Below are positions 27,789-40,607 of a stretch of DNA of 64,000 nucleotides, piece by piece. The first letter of the stretch is position 1, and each line of letters starts with the position of its first letter. The translations under genes were made by a program, and so were the position numbers. Source of the DNA: Todiramphus chloris collaris (lineage: Eukaryota; Chordata; Aves; Coraciiformes; Alcedinidae); the NCBI GenBank assembly GCA_025345505.1, contig JANVCC010000076.1, forward strand, positions 10,565,156-10,629,155, in the 5' to 3' direction. The notes beneath the pieces were generated by a model, which ran no database searches, had not been told where the DNA came from, and saw only the letters and a program-made list of their open reading frames with translations.

Positions 27789-30700
27789 CTAAATGATTGC
27801 AAAATATCATGCTGTTAGCATTTGGCAGAAGACAGATTAAGAAATGCAGTAGGAAGCAAATACAGAATTAAAACAGAGAAGAGGAGAAAAAAAAAGCCCA
27901 CACCCCGCTGGGTGATGGAGCTGTGACGTTAGCCAGCTTGTGGAGGCAGCATCACCAGTACCTTGGAGACGGGCAGCAAATTGACGCATCTTCTTGTCCA
28001 ATCCTCAGATGGAAAGGCTTTCTTCGGACGACCAATGACTGCAAAATCTTGTGTCCAGAAACACGGTCCCGCTGATAACAGCATGTCAGCTGAAGACAAT
28101 GTCCCCACCCCCTGCCCTATTCAGTATGTCACATTCTACTTGGGAAGCATAATAAATTCCGAGACAAAAGCGAGGCAGTGCGGCTTTTTAAAAGGTACAA
28201 ATTACAGATCTCCCAAGCTCTCACCTGCCTATTTAAACAGGAATGTTAGACTTCACCAAGTTCTTCAGAAGAGCACTGGTTATTTACAAAACCCAAATGT
28301 TATATCAGCCACTTTCCACCAAAATACGCATTTGAAATAAAAAAGCACAGACAAAAGAGCACGAACTCTCCAAGAGATTTTGTTACAAGACTCTGAGATT
28401 AGAGATAACCACAAGTAATGTTAAAGCAGCATTTACATTTGAAATTCTGAGTTACAATAGACAACTCGGGAAGATTTTTTTGCAGCACAGCATTAAAACT
28501 GCATGTGAATATCTTAAAAAGAGCACAGAATGAGACGACCTGTGCAAGTAAAACAGTATTCTACAAAGCTGAATCATGATGACACTGTGCAATGAAAATT
28601 TAAGGAAATTTCAATTCAGAAATTAGAAAAATAGCTTTTTAGCAGCTTTATAAAGTCACAGAGCAGAGGGTATCCTAAAAGCCAAAGGAAACAGGCTTGA
28701 AAAACATACCGTATACCACCTGCCAGAGAATTGAAGCCTTTAACCACAACACTAAAAGAAAAACAGTAAGATGGAACTGTCCTGCAAAGAAAAAACCTCT
28801 GTGCTGCCTTCTATGCATATTTGTAATTAGCCTCCAGTAAAACTCTCATTACAGGTGAGGAAAGCTGTTGGGCCATGGGAAATGCCAGACTGGACTGCGG
28901 GTAAACTGGAAGGCTCCTCTGGAAACAATATCCCTCAACAAAGGACGTCTCTAGGGTGCGGGAGGAGGCTTCAGTCCTCACCCACTGCAAACAACTTAGG
29001 ACTCCATCACAGCTCATCTGGTTATCAGCAGAGGGGGAAAAGAGCCACAACAAAACCACCCCTCTCCAGGGCCTTACGGAGCCCTTGTTTAGTTCAGCAT
29101 CCTGCCTTTACCCAAAGGTAAGGAGGAAGACAGCCGTGCACCTCCCTCCCACCTCATCCCCTTGGCTGCACCTGAGGAATTCAGGCAGTATCAGACAATT
29201 CAGGATTCCAGACAAAAGCAGTGTCTGCATCTCATCATACTGGGGATTCTTCCTTTCTCAGGTACGTTTAATTGCTTTCTGAAACATCTTCAGCTTTGGG
29301 CATTCACAACGACCATGCAACTGCCTCTCACACGACAGGTCTCTTGGTTCTGTGTTGCTGAACGCCAGCAATGGAGCAGATGAGTTCAACACAACGTAAA
29401 CAACTGACACTGGCATTTCAGTTATAGGTCATTGAGGTTAATTTACCCTTTGTAACAATTTATACGGCTATCTTAATGAAAACTTGATGATGAAACAAGT
29501 AAAACTTGTTCATGAGACAAGTAAAGTGACACAAAAATATGACTGCATTTGTCTTGCTGCCATTCTCCAACTTCAGAGGGCTCCTGTCCACCACAGGCAA
29601 TTGCCTTTTCAAGCCATGGTCTATGTTCCTCTTTATTTTAATGAAGATAAAATACTGGGCACAGTTGTGAGTGCTTCAGATCAATGGTGAGTGAAAAGCT
29701 CTGGCCAGCATGTGAGGAGGAAACAAAAAGACACTATTACTACTGCATTACTTGAGCAACAATCTCCAACAGCTGGGTTTCCTGCAAGAGAGTTATTGGC
29801 CTGTATTATATCAACACTTTAGGGACTTAATCAGATTAAGAGACCTCTTTGCACATTCTGGTTTGGCGGTGCATCTAGTGGTCCTAACCAGGCTTTCAAA
29901 TATTATTAGGTTAGACAAGTATAACAACATTTTTCCTTCATTCTCTGTAAGTTGGTACTTTAAAACACAAAAGCTCTTTCCTTGAGCACCTTGATTAGCA
30001 AAAGCATTACTAAGAGAAATGGAAGGCTGTGGCTCTTGCTTTAGAAATGTCCCACTGTACGCCCAAGTAAACAAGCTACTTTTACTAAGTGGTACCTTAA
30101 AAAAAAAAAAAAAAAACCAAAAAAACAGGTGTTTGCAGATACCGTTGAAATTCATACAAGCAATTCTCTAAACTCACAGCTCTCCCACACGGCAATATGG
30201 ATTAGGAAAACATCCCAATCAGCTGACATTATTACTCTCAAGTAGCCAAAGCAACACCTAGAATTACACAGGCGCTTACACAACACCACCAGGTCTGCTA
30301 AAAAAGGCAAAGCGTGCTCCACAGGGCTCTGATCTCCTGGATCCCAATGGGATGAAGGGGAAGCCCTCGGCCACCCGAGCAAGCAGCTGAGAGGACTGGC
30401 TGGCAGCATGCGGGAGCAGTGGGTGGCAGTGTCCACAGGCCTGGCTGCTGCATTCCCACCAGAGGGCTCTGCCAACGCGGCTAAAGCCACCCGGCTACCC
30501 AGCCTATCCTGCAGCATTTGGCCACAGCTACCTAATAAAACGTTCATTTGCAAAGCATTTGAAAACAAACCATGCGTGCTTGTGGCAGAGATGAATTCCA
30601 GGTTCTGAGATGAAGTGCAGGAATACAGACCATCAACCTCACATAATACTTCTGCTCAAAGAATGTCAAACTGTTTGACTTGAACAGAGCTAATAACATC

Positions 30701-32466
30701 ACTCAGAGCTCCTCCGGGAAGGTTAGGATTTACAGTTTTGCAAAAGGGCATCTGCAGAACAAAGCACAGGTAACAGCCTGAATTACTCCTCTGAATCTCT
30801 CAGCAGTTCCTAGCTTTGAGAGACAAACATCCTTCCAGTCACAGTGCCAATACAGAGGATTTTTGACAGCAATATTTGGGATAGCACAAAGCTTGTCCAC
30901 CAGAGTTGTGAAAGTTAAATGTCCTTACACCTTGACACAGAAAACCAAAACTGAAATACAATGATAGAACCAAATTTAATCTATTTGCTATGCGACCCTT
31001 CCACCATATCTTTCAACCAGAACAAACACTTCTGTTTTTCATGGAAGCCCAAACAACATGGCCACACCAGCAGACACATCCTGCCGCACTGAGTAGGTAA
31101 GAAATTGCATGGAGAATAGGGGCATGTCCAGCAAAAGCCCCCAGAGTGACAGCCCATGAAGGCTGCCACTTCTTGGCCCAGCAGCCCATGAGCAGAGCAC
31201 TGGACTTGCCCACCTCCACATGCTGGGTAGCCCAGAGGCAGCCAGCCAGGGAATTTCTGAAGGTGAGTACAGAAAGGGTGTGAAATGGGGAGCAGAGAGC
31301 TATACCAAAGCAGTGTCCCTGTTCCTACCTTGCTGGACAAAAGCTGGTAGGTAAGCAGGAACTGTTAAGTGTCTGGTATTCACAGCAACTGATCAAGTTC
31401 ATTGCTCACAGCTCGCTCAGCATCTTTTAAACCATGAAGTTCTCTACTTGCTCCCAGCTCCAGATCATACCACTGCTGCTCCTTTTATACTAGAACTAGA
31501 AGGTCTCCACTAGTAATGACAGACAATCAGTGTTTCAAAACACAGCTATCACCAGGCGACTAACTAGCCTTACCTCTGTCCCCTCCCAGGAGAAAGCCAG
31601 TTATCTCCATGTCTGCTGATCAGCTGCTGCAAACTACAGTAACCACAGCTCCACATGCTGTACCTGGCCCTAGCTGCATTTTGCAGTAGCTGATTAGCAG
31701 CAAATGCTTATTAACTATCACACATCAGTGGCCATTAAGCAGATCGGTAGCTGGAAGCTCAATTGAGATCTTGGAGGAAGAAAGGACACCATGCCTTGCA
31801 CCATTATTTGGTGCTACCGATCAGCATGTTGGAATCCAACTGCAGCAGATGAAAGTAACTGAAAGCAGAGTGAAGCACTGAGCTGGAGACACATACAGAG
31901 ATATGCAGGAACACTGTATCTGGGAGCATGAAAGACAGGTGTGCCCCAACAGTGACAGCCTGAAATCTTTATGGCCTCCTAATGTACTCTTTTCATTTGC
32001 GCTTTCCAGGTTAGTAACAAAAGCTGCGGCCAGAAAAGCACAGCCAGCCTGCTGCAGTCTCCATGAGCCCTCCTCTACATTCAACCTGCTTCCCATCTTC
32101 AGGGTGCCATCTTCCTATTTGCCTGGTTTTTGGTGCCACACCATTATGTGGTGTTACGCTTGTCAGTGTGAGCCAGTGTGCGTGCAGCATAACTCGATTC
32201 CATTATTAAAGAGTTACAAGGAATAATCAGTGAATCCACTTGGAACTTTCATTCTCTAAACTTACCTAGATGAGTCTGTGAAACATGACCACTGTATGTG
32301 TTTGACACAAAAGAAAAATCCCAAATTCTGGGAAAAAAAAAAAACCCAAAACATAATGAATCATTCCCACAGTGTACTTTATTTCACCCTATAACCCTAT
32401 TTCACTCTCTCACAAAAGTGCTGAAATTTCATCTGAATACTGACCTATCTGAATATGTATAGCATA

Positions 32467-32570
32467 AACCAACAGTGCTTTTTCAACCAACAGTGCTTTT
32501 TCAACCAACAGTGNNNNNNNNNNTGCTTTTTCAACCAACAGTGCTTTTTCAACCAACAGTGCTTTTTCAA
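32467..32570. repeat. 18-bp minisatellite interrupted by an assembly gap
   Basis: The unit AACCAACAGTGCTTTTTC repeats without visible differences at 32467-32484 and 32485-32502, then partly up to the gap at 32514. After the gap it continues from 32524 through 32533-32550 and 32551-32568. The true copy number is unknown. Confidence 0.95.
32514..32523. other. Assembly gap (10 N)
   Basis: Ten N inside the 18-bp repeat array. The repeat phase on the two sides would need a gap of 16, 34, 52... bases, or a two-base overlap. Ten is therefore a nominal size rather than a measured one. Confidence 0.97.
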
Positions 32571-33020
32571 TGCATCCACACTAACAAAGTGAACAGTTCT
32601 CTCTCTCTCTCTGCCCCTACATGGCGGTTAATACAGAAACCAGATGGAGCCAAAATGTCAACCTGGACAAAGCAGTTGTGTTATCATACTATCATGTGTC
32701 ACTTCTCTGGAGTGAGGACAATTCCCTAAAAATTAATGTCACACAGATGGAACGAAGCCATTATTACCCAACATAACAGCAGAAAATAATGGGTGGGAAC
32801 GCATGAAACTAATTAATTTACAACCAAAGTGATAAAGAGAATGAAGAAGTTGCACATCAGATGGAATGGCAGTTACAAATTTAAAACCCCAGACTGATAA
32901 GCAGTGAAAAATTTTACACTATCCAATGGTATCCCTGCTTCCGAGATACGCACCAAGAGGACGTGGGCCTGATGAATGTGCAACCATGGCTCCAGGCTGG
33001 GGACACAAGATTCACAAATA

Positions 33021-33170
33021 TCACAGAATTACAGAATGGTTGAGGTTGAAGAGACCTCTGGAGGTCCTCTCATCCAACCACCTCCTGAAGCAGGGCACCT
33101 AGAGCAGCCTATCCAGGACATCTCCGGCAAGCTCTGCCAGGGCTCAGTCCCACTGAGCTTGTCTCATTAA
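33021..33170 (-). mobile_element. CR1 LINE 3' fragment
   Basis: On the plus strand it opens TCACAGAATTACAGAATGGT, then GGTTGAAGAGACCTCTGGAGG and CATCCAACCACCTCC. This is the reverse complement of the CR1 3' end, so the element lies in TNKS sense orientation. It diverges from the family beyond about 33125, so the left part is firm and the right border approximate. A T/G-rich tract follows at 33206-33240. Confidence 0.85.
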
Positions 33171-34018
33171 ACTTCTGAGGCAGCAATCTCTTCAGGACCT
33201 CCTGGGTTTTGTCTGTTTGTTTTGGTTTTGGTTTTTTCTTGGCAAGCCTAGCAGCACTGGAACTCAGGGCTGAAATCTTGCTCCATTAGAAAACATGGCA
33301 GCTCTACATTTGACCTTGACCAGCTTGTTACTGGCGGCCTGCCCTGAAAACCTGAACTACCACTTTTGAAAATAAATGTCCCACATGAAGATTAACAAGA
33401 TATTTGTGAAAAGCCCAGCAGATTTTTTTTTTTCAAGTAAGTATTCAATTATCCAGCAACACAGTAGACATGGGCTCTCCAGCAAAGAAGTAGACACAGC
33501 AACTATCAGACTCCTTTTTCCTCATTTCAGCATTTCTGGTGCCTTTCCAACCAGGTACTCTGCTAGTAGAGGAGCACAGGCAGCTGCTGGGAAAACAGCA
33601 TCAATGTCCTGATGCAGCTGCAGGGCTGAAATTTTTCCACCAGATTCATTACTTCGTTGAACTCAGCATGTGGCCACACGAATGGCTCCCTGAAAATGAA
33701 GACCTGGGCAAGATGGAGCAGACTGGTGGGAAGGGAAATGGAGAGACTGCATTTGAGTTGGCATTGCTAGAAAGAAGCAATCTATAGCCCAGAATCCAGT
33801 TTACCGAAGAAATAAGCATTGTGCAAATAAATGAAAATACACCTTTTCTCTGACCCTCCAGGACTTCACAGATCTATGAGTGAGCAATAAGCACACATCA
33901 ACATATGCCATTCTTTTTAATCCACTGTGCTCTTTGGAGTAATATTTAAGTATTCAAATGAATACTCTAGTTATAATCGGAGCAAGAGGCTTTTAGTGCT
34001 TGTGACAGACTACCAGGA

Positions 34019-34125
34019 GTTGTTTGCTGGGGGGTTTGGGGTTATTGGGATTTGTTTAGTGGGGACTTTTTTTCTGTTTGTTTGTTGTTTTTCCTTTTTT
34101 ATTTTCTTTTTTTTTTTTTTTAAAA
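34019..34125. repeat. T/G-rich low-complexity tract with T-runs
   Basis: GTTTG/GGGGTTTGG words followed by T-runs, the longest about 16 bases near 34108-34122. No coding signature. Confidence 0.75.
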
Positions 34126-37100
34126 CAACATTTTTCCAGCAAACACTAATTTTATTTTCAGTATGGCTGCTTTTGGAAGGGTAAAGCCACGCCATTAAAA
34201 TAATCAACTCCTTGCCCATTGATCTTTTCTCATAAGTAAAGTTAACAGGCGAGACTAAAATACAGAGTTTAATCAAAGCAAGGTATTTTTACCATCCAGA
34301 AAGCACAAGGTTGTGTGAATAACTGCCTGACATAGCAAAGAAAAAAATCAGCAATAAAGAGTTTTGCTGAAAGAATACCCTTTGGGAAAAGGCATTTATA
34401 ACTAAGTAGTACAAGAAACACATGAAAAGGTAGAGGAACAAAAAACAGTTTCACATTTTATTGTACTGCCTTACTTCCTGCTTATTTAGGGTTAATTTCT
34501 TTATGCCCCTTGCATTTCTACAGATGCGTCTCACAAGTAAACAGGATGATTTTATAATCTGTCTAATAGGCTCGATCAGGAACACAGCAAGACCCTAGTT
34601 TTTAGCTCTGTCACAGATGAAAAAACACCAAAGCAACGCTACTATATGCAAGAGTGACAGAGGAGCAACTCAGGAGACAATGTCTTCAAGAATAAGTTGC
34701 AGACAAGAGGGCACGTTACCAAGGAGGAAAGGTATAGTACCTTGACTCTGCCCCTTTCTGTTAAAGACAAATCAAGAACTAAACACAGGGATTCAGATTA
34801 GCCATTTGTGTCAGAAATTCAGAAATGAAAAATGGCTCAGCTAACAGCGAAATGCTTTTAGGGATATGTCTTAAAGAAATAAGGAAACATCCGTTGGTTT
34901 TGGCCACAGCTCTACCTAACCATTGAGCTAACAGCATCGTACCTGGAATAGCTTTCAGTTAGGTGGACAGAGCTTGAATCCAGAGCATTCCTGATACTCT
35001 TCTATAAACAGAAAGCTGGATCTCTTCTAAGGCCTGGCAGGAAGCAGCACATGGGGAAATCTGCAGCTCTGTATAGAGCAGATCGGCAAAACATCTGATA
35101 GGGTCTACAGTGATAGAAGATGATCTTATCTATTAAGCCATTAATTCAAAGCACATGTAACATAAGCATATATAAGATACAGCAGTTATTAAATGCCATC
35201 TTCATATTTAAGTATAAACTGCATGCACATAGGTTTTGGTCACTAAGAGGGATTAGGCTGTATATCAAAGTAGGTCTTGGGTGCATTAAGCTTACATTTG
35301 GCATATAACATACTTCTCTTTCTCAGAGGAGCTCTTTTCAGTCATGCTGATCTATAAATGCCATCAGATTTCCTTCGCCATACAGTGTCAGGAAGATGAG
35401 AAAGTCTTTGTCAGAGGGTTTCAATTTTCTTAACTCTTAAATCAAAAGCAACAGCCAGCAAACAGAAATCTTCCTGAACGGGCAGGAAAAGGACACAACA
35501 CATTGCAGTGTGAAACTATAATAATAATTAAAAAACCCACCAAAACAAAAAAACAATTACCTAAAGCAACAGAGACACCCTAAACCCACCCATTATATGT
35601 CAATTCATACAATCATCCAACCTTCAACAATGCTACCAGACCCTGCAATTTCTTCTGAAATATTAATTTGACAAATCTTCTAAAACTCAACCTTTTTATT
35701 GTACCTGTACTAGTTTAAATTTCTTCATATTAGTGCATATTACTCTCAAACACCATGCACACATCCACGTTTAGTTGATACTGTGAAAAGTGTATTATTT
35801 TTCAATACAACTGTGCTATTTCAGAATGCTGTACTTTTCTTGAAGACACACTACCACTCATCTGTCATGTGTTCAGAGATTGGAAGATGAAAAAGAACCA
35901 TAGAATTTCAAGAGACTGTGAAGAAAATCCAAACTTTCTGCAATTCCAAACACACTGGTGAGAAGGAAAAACTGAAGAGGCTGAGGCTTATCTTTCCACA
36001 GAAGTTCAATACTCACGATAGCTCTTGTGAAATACACATAGAAAAGGAAACATAATTCCATTTTCCCAGAGTTGTTGAGCGTCCCCCATCACTCATCCCT
36101 TTACGTCTAATGCAAAGGCAGCATTTCCATGGCTTTTCCCTTCATTTTTTGGTATTAATTAAAAAACACACCACTTCAATTTCCACTGCTCCAGCCATGC
36201 TCCACATTAGTACCTAATGAATGGGTGCTATTCGATTTTTCCAGCAACTACTTCTCTCTCATTTTTGTAATACTTTTACACATGTATTTTCTCTCTGGGT
36301 TTTCTAGGAAAATGTCTCCAAAGGAAGACAAAGGACTACAAAACACTTTGTCAAAGATGTGCATATAGTGGAAGTGGATATACAGCCGAATAGTATATCC
36401 ATAACTGAGCAGGAGAAATAAGCTGCTTTCATATTAGTGCATCCTTTTCAAAAGCCAGCTCCCTTGCCCGTCCTCCCAAACAATCTCCTCCAGCAAGGAA
36501 ATTATTTGATCCCCTAGAATCTGCTCTAAAGAGAAACCACAGAAATGTCTGTTTAGAGTTGACACAGAGCATGGAAGAAAAGTAGGAAGAAAAAAACAAT
36601 ATATGTAACCCTCAGGAAAGCCATATTGTATTAAAAGCAAGCTCCACAATTATGTTTCATCATGTAATCTTTCTCTGAAAATAACTCCAGAGTGAACATG
36701 AGCAGTCTAAATTTTGCAACCTCTCTGATTTTCCCATTGCAGATAAAACATGCTAGCAATTTGGGTGCGCTGTGTCTGAAAAATCTATAGGTGGACTCAA
36801 AATTGAAGCATTTATTTTAATCAAAAAAATATCTATACTCTCTTAAAATACAGCAAAAATGATGAATCTTTTACGGATTTAAAGAAGTGGGTTTTGTAAT
36901 GCTTGCTAGGAAATGAACGAGACAAAGTGTACCTATGTGTGAAAGTATTTTTTTACTTTAAAAGTTTTTTACTGAACAGCACAATCCTTCCCCCGGACAT
37001 TTGAAGCTGCCCCCCATATCTAAACTTACTCTACAAGCCTAAGAAAACAGAGGCTGTCACCTCTTAAAAATGCATGACTGTTGCCATGCTTGCCCTGCAG

Positions 37101-38411
37101 CACATACGCTGGAAGGAACTCAAGTCCAGTTAAATCACTTCTCTACCTCGTAGATAAAAAAAACCCAAAGCCATGAAACATTTCCTAGGCTTGCTGGGCC
37201 ACAGAGTAGTGAGCAGAAGGAACTCCTTTTGTAGCTGGAGGAAACACAGAGCAACCTGTCACATATACAACAATTAAACAGCCTATTTGTATTTTGGAAG
37301 TTAAAGAAATAATGCTGCAACGTTGTCTTTGTTACCAAGACAGGAGGTATCATTACATGTAAAAAAAAGAAAAGAAAAAAAAAGAGTCAATTTGTATGCA
37401 ACACTTAAGCAAAGTGCAGCAAGAAAAACCTTACCAAAAGAACGTCAAAACAGAGGTAACAGACTGTTATAATGAACAATTCTGTCATGCCAAACAGGAA
37501 AATGATTTGTCAACAGTTGAGTTTGAGTATTTTGAAAAACGTGCATTTCCCCCCCAACAAAAAGAAGGTAACAAAATAACCCAAACACTGTTCCACTCGC
37601 ACTAAAGCTCTAGAAGGCAAATCATTGTGTCTCACTGCTGTGGGTAAATCTTCCCACCCTGTAGGTTTTTATTTGCCAGTTAACAGTCAAAAGGCATTTG
37701 GAAAATAAGGAAAAGCTTGGTATGACTTGGGGGAGAGTGAAGACAGCAGCAAGACAGCAAACAGGATACGTGGATTGATAGGAAAGGCTCACGCTAGTAC
37801 CCCAGAGTAAAGAAAATCTGTGTTTGACTTGTAACATCCTTCCTCTCCCTTACCCTTCCCGTCAGTTCTTACAATATAGGAAATATAGACTTAAAAGCCA
37901 CAGTTCCCTTTGTTTTGTTTCATGCTTTAAAGTTATCTTTAATGCCTTTTGTGAACACACATTTGCACTAGCAGTGCTCAGTCACAGTAACTGATCAAGC
38001 TTTGCCTGATCTGAGCACTGCTGTGGTCTCTGGATACTCGGGCAAGGAGTTGCTCTGTGCCCTACCAATGACTAGAGGTGTGTTGGAAGAGGAAGGAAAG
38101 TTTGGATTTACAGAAAGTGTTCAGAATCTAAGTCTGCAAATTGTTGTCCTCACTAAAACATACCTGTTAAAACACCAGCTGGGGGAAAATAAGTGTGTTA
38201 TTTACATTCAGGTCATTTTTGCTACTCCTGTTGGAATAAAATACCCCAGGATGGGGAAATATGGCAATAATAAGCAGGAGGTCTAGCTGTGAAGGGCTGC
38301 ATTGTTTACCAACTGTGAAAGACTAATAAAATACTATACACAACTCCAGTTTTGTAAACATTTTCAGTCCCTTATATCAACCTCGCAGTTTTAAATGTTT
38401 TGCTAGTTAAG

Positions 38412-38808
38412 ACTATTCCAGTTGGAAGGGATCATCCTAGATGATCTACAACAATCATCTAGTCCAACTGCCTGACCACTTCAGGGCTGACCAAAAGTTG
38501 AAGTATGTTGTTAAGGGCATTATCCAAATGCCTCTTAAACACTGACAGGCTTAGGACATCAACCACCTCTGTAAGAAGCCTGTTCCCATGTTTACCACCC
38601 TCCCTGGAGAAAGACTTGCTTCGGTCCGGCCCAGTCTAAATCTCTCCTGGCTTTAAGTCATTCCCACACTTTCTGGATCCCAGGGACAAGACATCAGCAC
38701 CTCCCATTACACTTACCCTCCTCAGGAAGCTGCAGAGAGCAATGAGGTCACCTCTCAGCCTCCTTTTCTCCAAACTAGACAAGTGCAAAGTCCTCAGCTG
38801 CTCCACCT
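38412..38808 (-). mobile_element. CR1 LINE 3' fragment, about 400 bp
   Basis: Begins CCAGTTGGAAGGGATCATCC and includes ATCATCTAGTCCAACTGCC. Further on it has CTCCCTGGAGAAAGACTTGC and AGGTCACCTCTCAGCCTCC, then TTTTCTCCAAACTAGACAAG. These are the usual landmarks of the CR1 3' UTR in reverse orientation. It is 5'-truncated at about 38808, just before an A/C-rich tract. Confidence 0.9.
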
Positions 38809-38838
38809 AGGTAACAGGGTCACACGCACAATTTCTTC

Positions 38839-38921
38839 AAAAAAAACAAACAAAAAACCAAAACAAACAAAAAAACCCAAAAAACAAACAAAAAACCAAA
38901 CAAAAAAAACCCAACAAAAAC
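38839..38921. repeat. A/C-rich low-complexity tract (CAAA-type)
   Basis: About 80 bases made of AAAC, CAAA and ACCC words with no G or T on the plus strand. It begins some 30 bases past the truncated end of the CR1 piece at 38808. Confidence 0.85.
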
Positions 38922-39610
38922 CTCACTGCCCTAAAGAACAGCACAGTTCATTACAAAGACTGGAAACAGAACAGCACCACGGGAAAAGAATGCTTATGGA
39001 AGTGAAGAGTTACTAACTCATTAAGGACAAGAGCTTTAGTTCACCCGACTGTTGTTACATTTCATTTCCAAAGGAGAACATTCATTCTTCAATTTTTCAT
39101 TTCAGCACAGAAAGTTTCATTTGATGCATTCCAGAGCTGCCTGTTGAAGAGATACCCTACACAAGATGACTATGGAAATCAGTCACCAGCTATGTCTAAC
39201 TTGACACTGTTGATACACGAGGTGCACTTTAATCCTATTGCACTAGAAAAACTGAGCACTAGGTCTTTCACTGTCACACGTATAACCATGAACGAAGCAC
39301 CTTCCAAAACAGATGTTCACTCTTCACTGGGGACCAGAAAGGAAATACATAAACTGCACGCACCCCCAGCACAACAGCAGGTTTCTGTGAAGACCTGCAG
39401 TGAAAAGTAGTTTAATTAAATTCTGCATGCAGTAGGAAAAAAATTACTGATTTCCACTCTGTTACATCCAGTAATTCACACTAAAGACTCTGCTTACCTC
39501 AGATAATTCAAAATATAATTGGCCAGGAAGTAGTCCTACATTTCTCATTCATCAGAACCGTTAATGATCTTAAATATCCTGAAGAAAATACATTTAAATG
39601 ATCCTCTTAT

Positions 39611-39732
39611 TAGGTAATAGGATTACCAGCAGCTCCTAAAGCAGCCTATTTTGCCAATGGCTTTATTTCAAAGTTATTCTGAGGTATGTTCATATTTAAC
39701 TTAAAAAAGAAAAAAAAAAAGTGGTACTTTAA
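39611..39732. repeat. Direct repeat copy 1 (~120 bp)
   Basis: Starts TAGGTAATAGGATTACCAGC and includes GCCTATTTTGCCAATGGC followed by TTTATTTCAAAG, ending in an A-run and GTGGTACTTTA. It is matched by 40489-40607 with a handful of differences. Family unknown to me. Confidence 0.85.
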
Positions 39733-40488
39733 ACCTCCATTTAACCTAAAATGAAAGAGGACCGTCCAAGAATTAATGCAGGTTTTTTTCTACTGTGTCC
39801 TAGCTGTATTAGTTCAGCATGAACTCCACTACCACTCCTTCCAGAAAGCACATACCATCAAGGAGAAATAATACTGTACCTTCCACCAGCTTAGGATTCC
39901 TGTTCATACATTTCTGTTAGAGCCCAGTTAGTGCTGCAGGAGATGCTGAGATGTATTAAAGAGATCTTGTTTCCTGACACTGGCTCTCCTTTTTACTACC
40001 CTCTTGGTCTTCAGAGAGCTGTACAATGCAAACTGCAGGGAGGAATAACAAACTCCCAGAGAAAGGACAGCTCTCACTGGACCACGCTGTGCCATTAAAA
40101 CAGTTCTAGCACGTATGTCTAGCGTAACATCTTTTACTACAATCAAAATGGTTTTGGATTTGGATGAAGGACACGAGGCTGAAAAGGCACAGGCAAGGAA
40201 ATACTCAAAGGTAGAGAGTACTAAAAATTTCCAGTTTCCCTTTTTCCGTTCAACAGTCACATCAGCAGTCTTGAATCCCGGTAGCAGGCTATCTAGGAAC
40301 CACTCAACAATGCAAGATGCCAGTCTGCCTCTGCTTTTTGTCAGGACACTTTTTATATTTACCATTTTGGCCCAAATAGGAGGCTACGTTTCGATACGGA
40401 ACGCCTCATGTGGCACCACACAAGAAAATTTCCCTCTAAGAATCAGTGGTGTCCTCTGGCAACTTGGACCATACTTACAGTATGGTTT

Positions 40489-40607
40489 TAGGTAATAGGA
40501 TTACCAACATCTCCTAAAACAGCCTATTTTGCCAATGGCTTTATTTCAAAGCTATTCTGAAGTACGCTGATTTTAATAAAAAAAAAGTGGTATTTTATAT
40601 TAAATTT
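40489..40607. repeat. Direct repeat copy 2 (~120 bp)
   Basis: Second copy of the segment at 39611-39732, same orientation, offset 878 bp. Homology starts at TAGGTAATAGG and stops after GTGGTATTTTA. The flanks on both sides do not match. The segment between the copies holds overlapping frames on both strands (145 codons minus, 126 codons plus) with no recognised domain. Confidence 0.85.

Noticed and set aside
27963-28340. 125-codon plus-strand frame just upstream of the 37-nt TNKS exon
   Set aside because: Composition is unremarkable and no family is recognisable. It lies antisense in an intron. Treated as chance.
30280-30560. GC-richer patch with a 138-codon minus-strand frame
   Set aside because: Few CpG and no promoter elements. 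It does not match a repeat that I know, and the frame lacks any domain.
30981-31340. 119-codon minus-strand frame, Trp/Gly/Cys-rich
   Set aside because: Several overlapping frames in the same place show that it is simply a stop-poor, GC-richer stretch.
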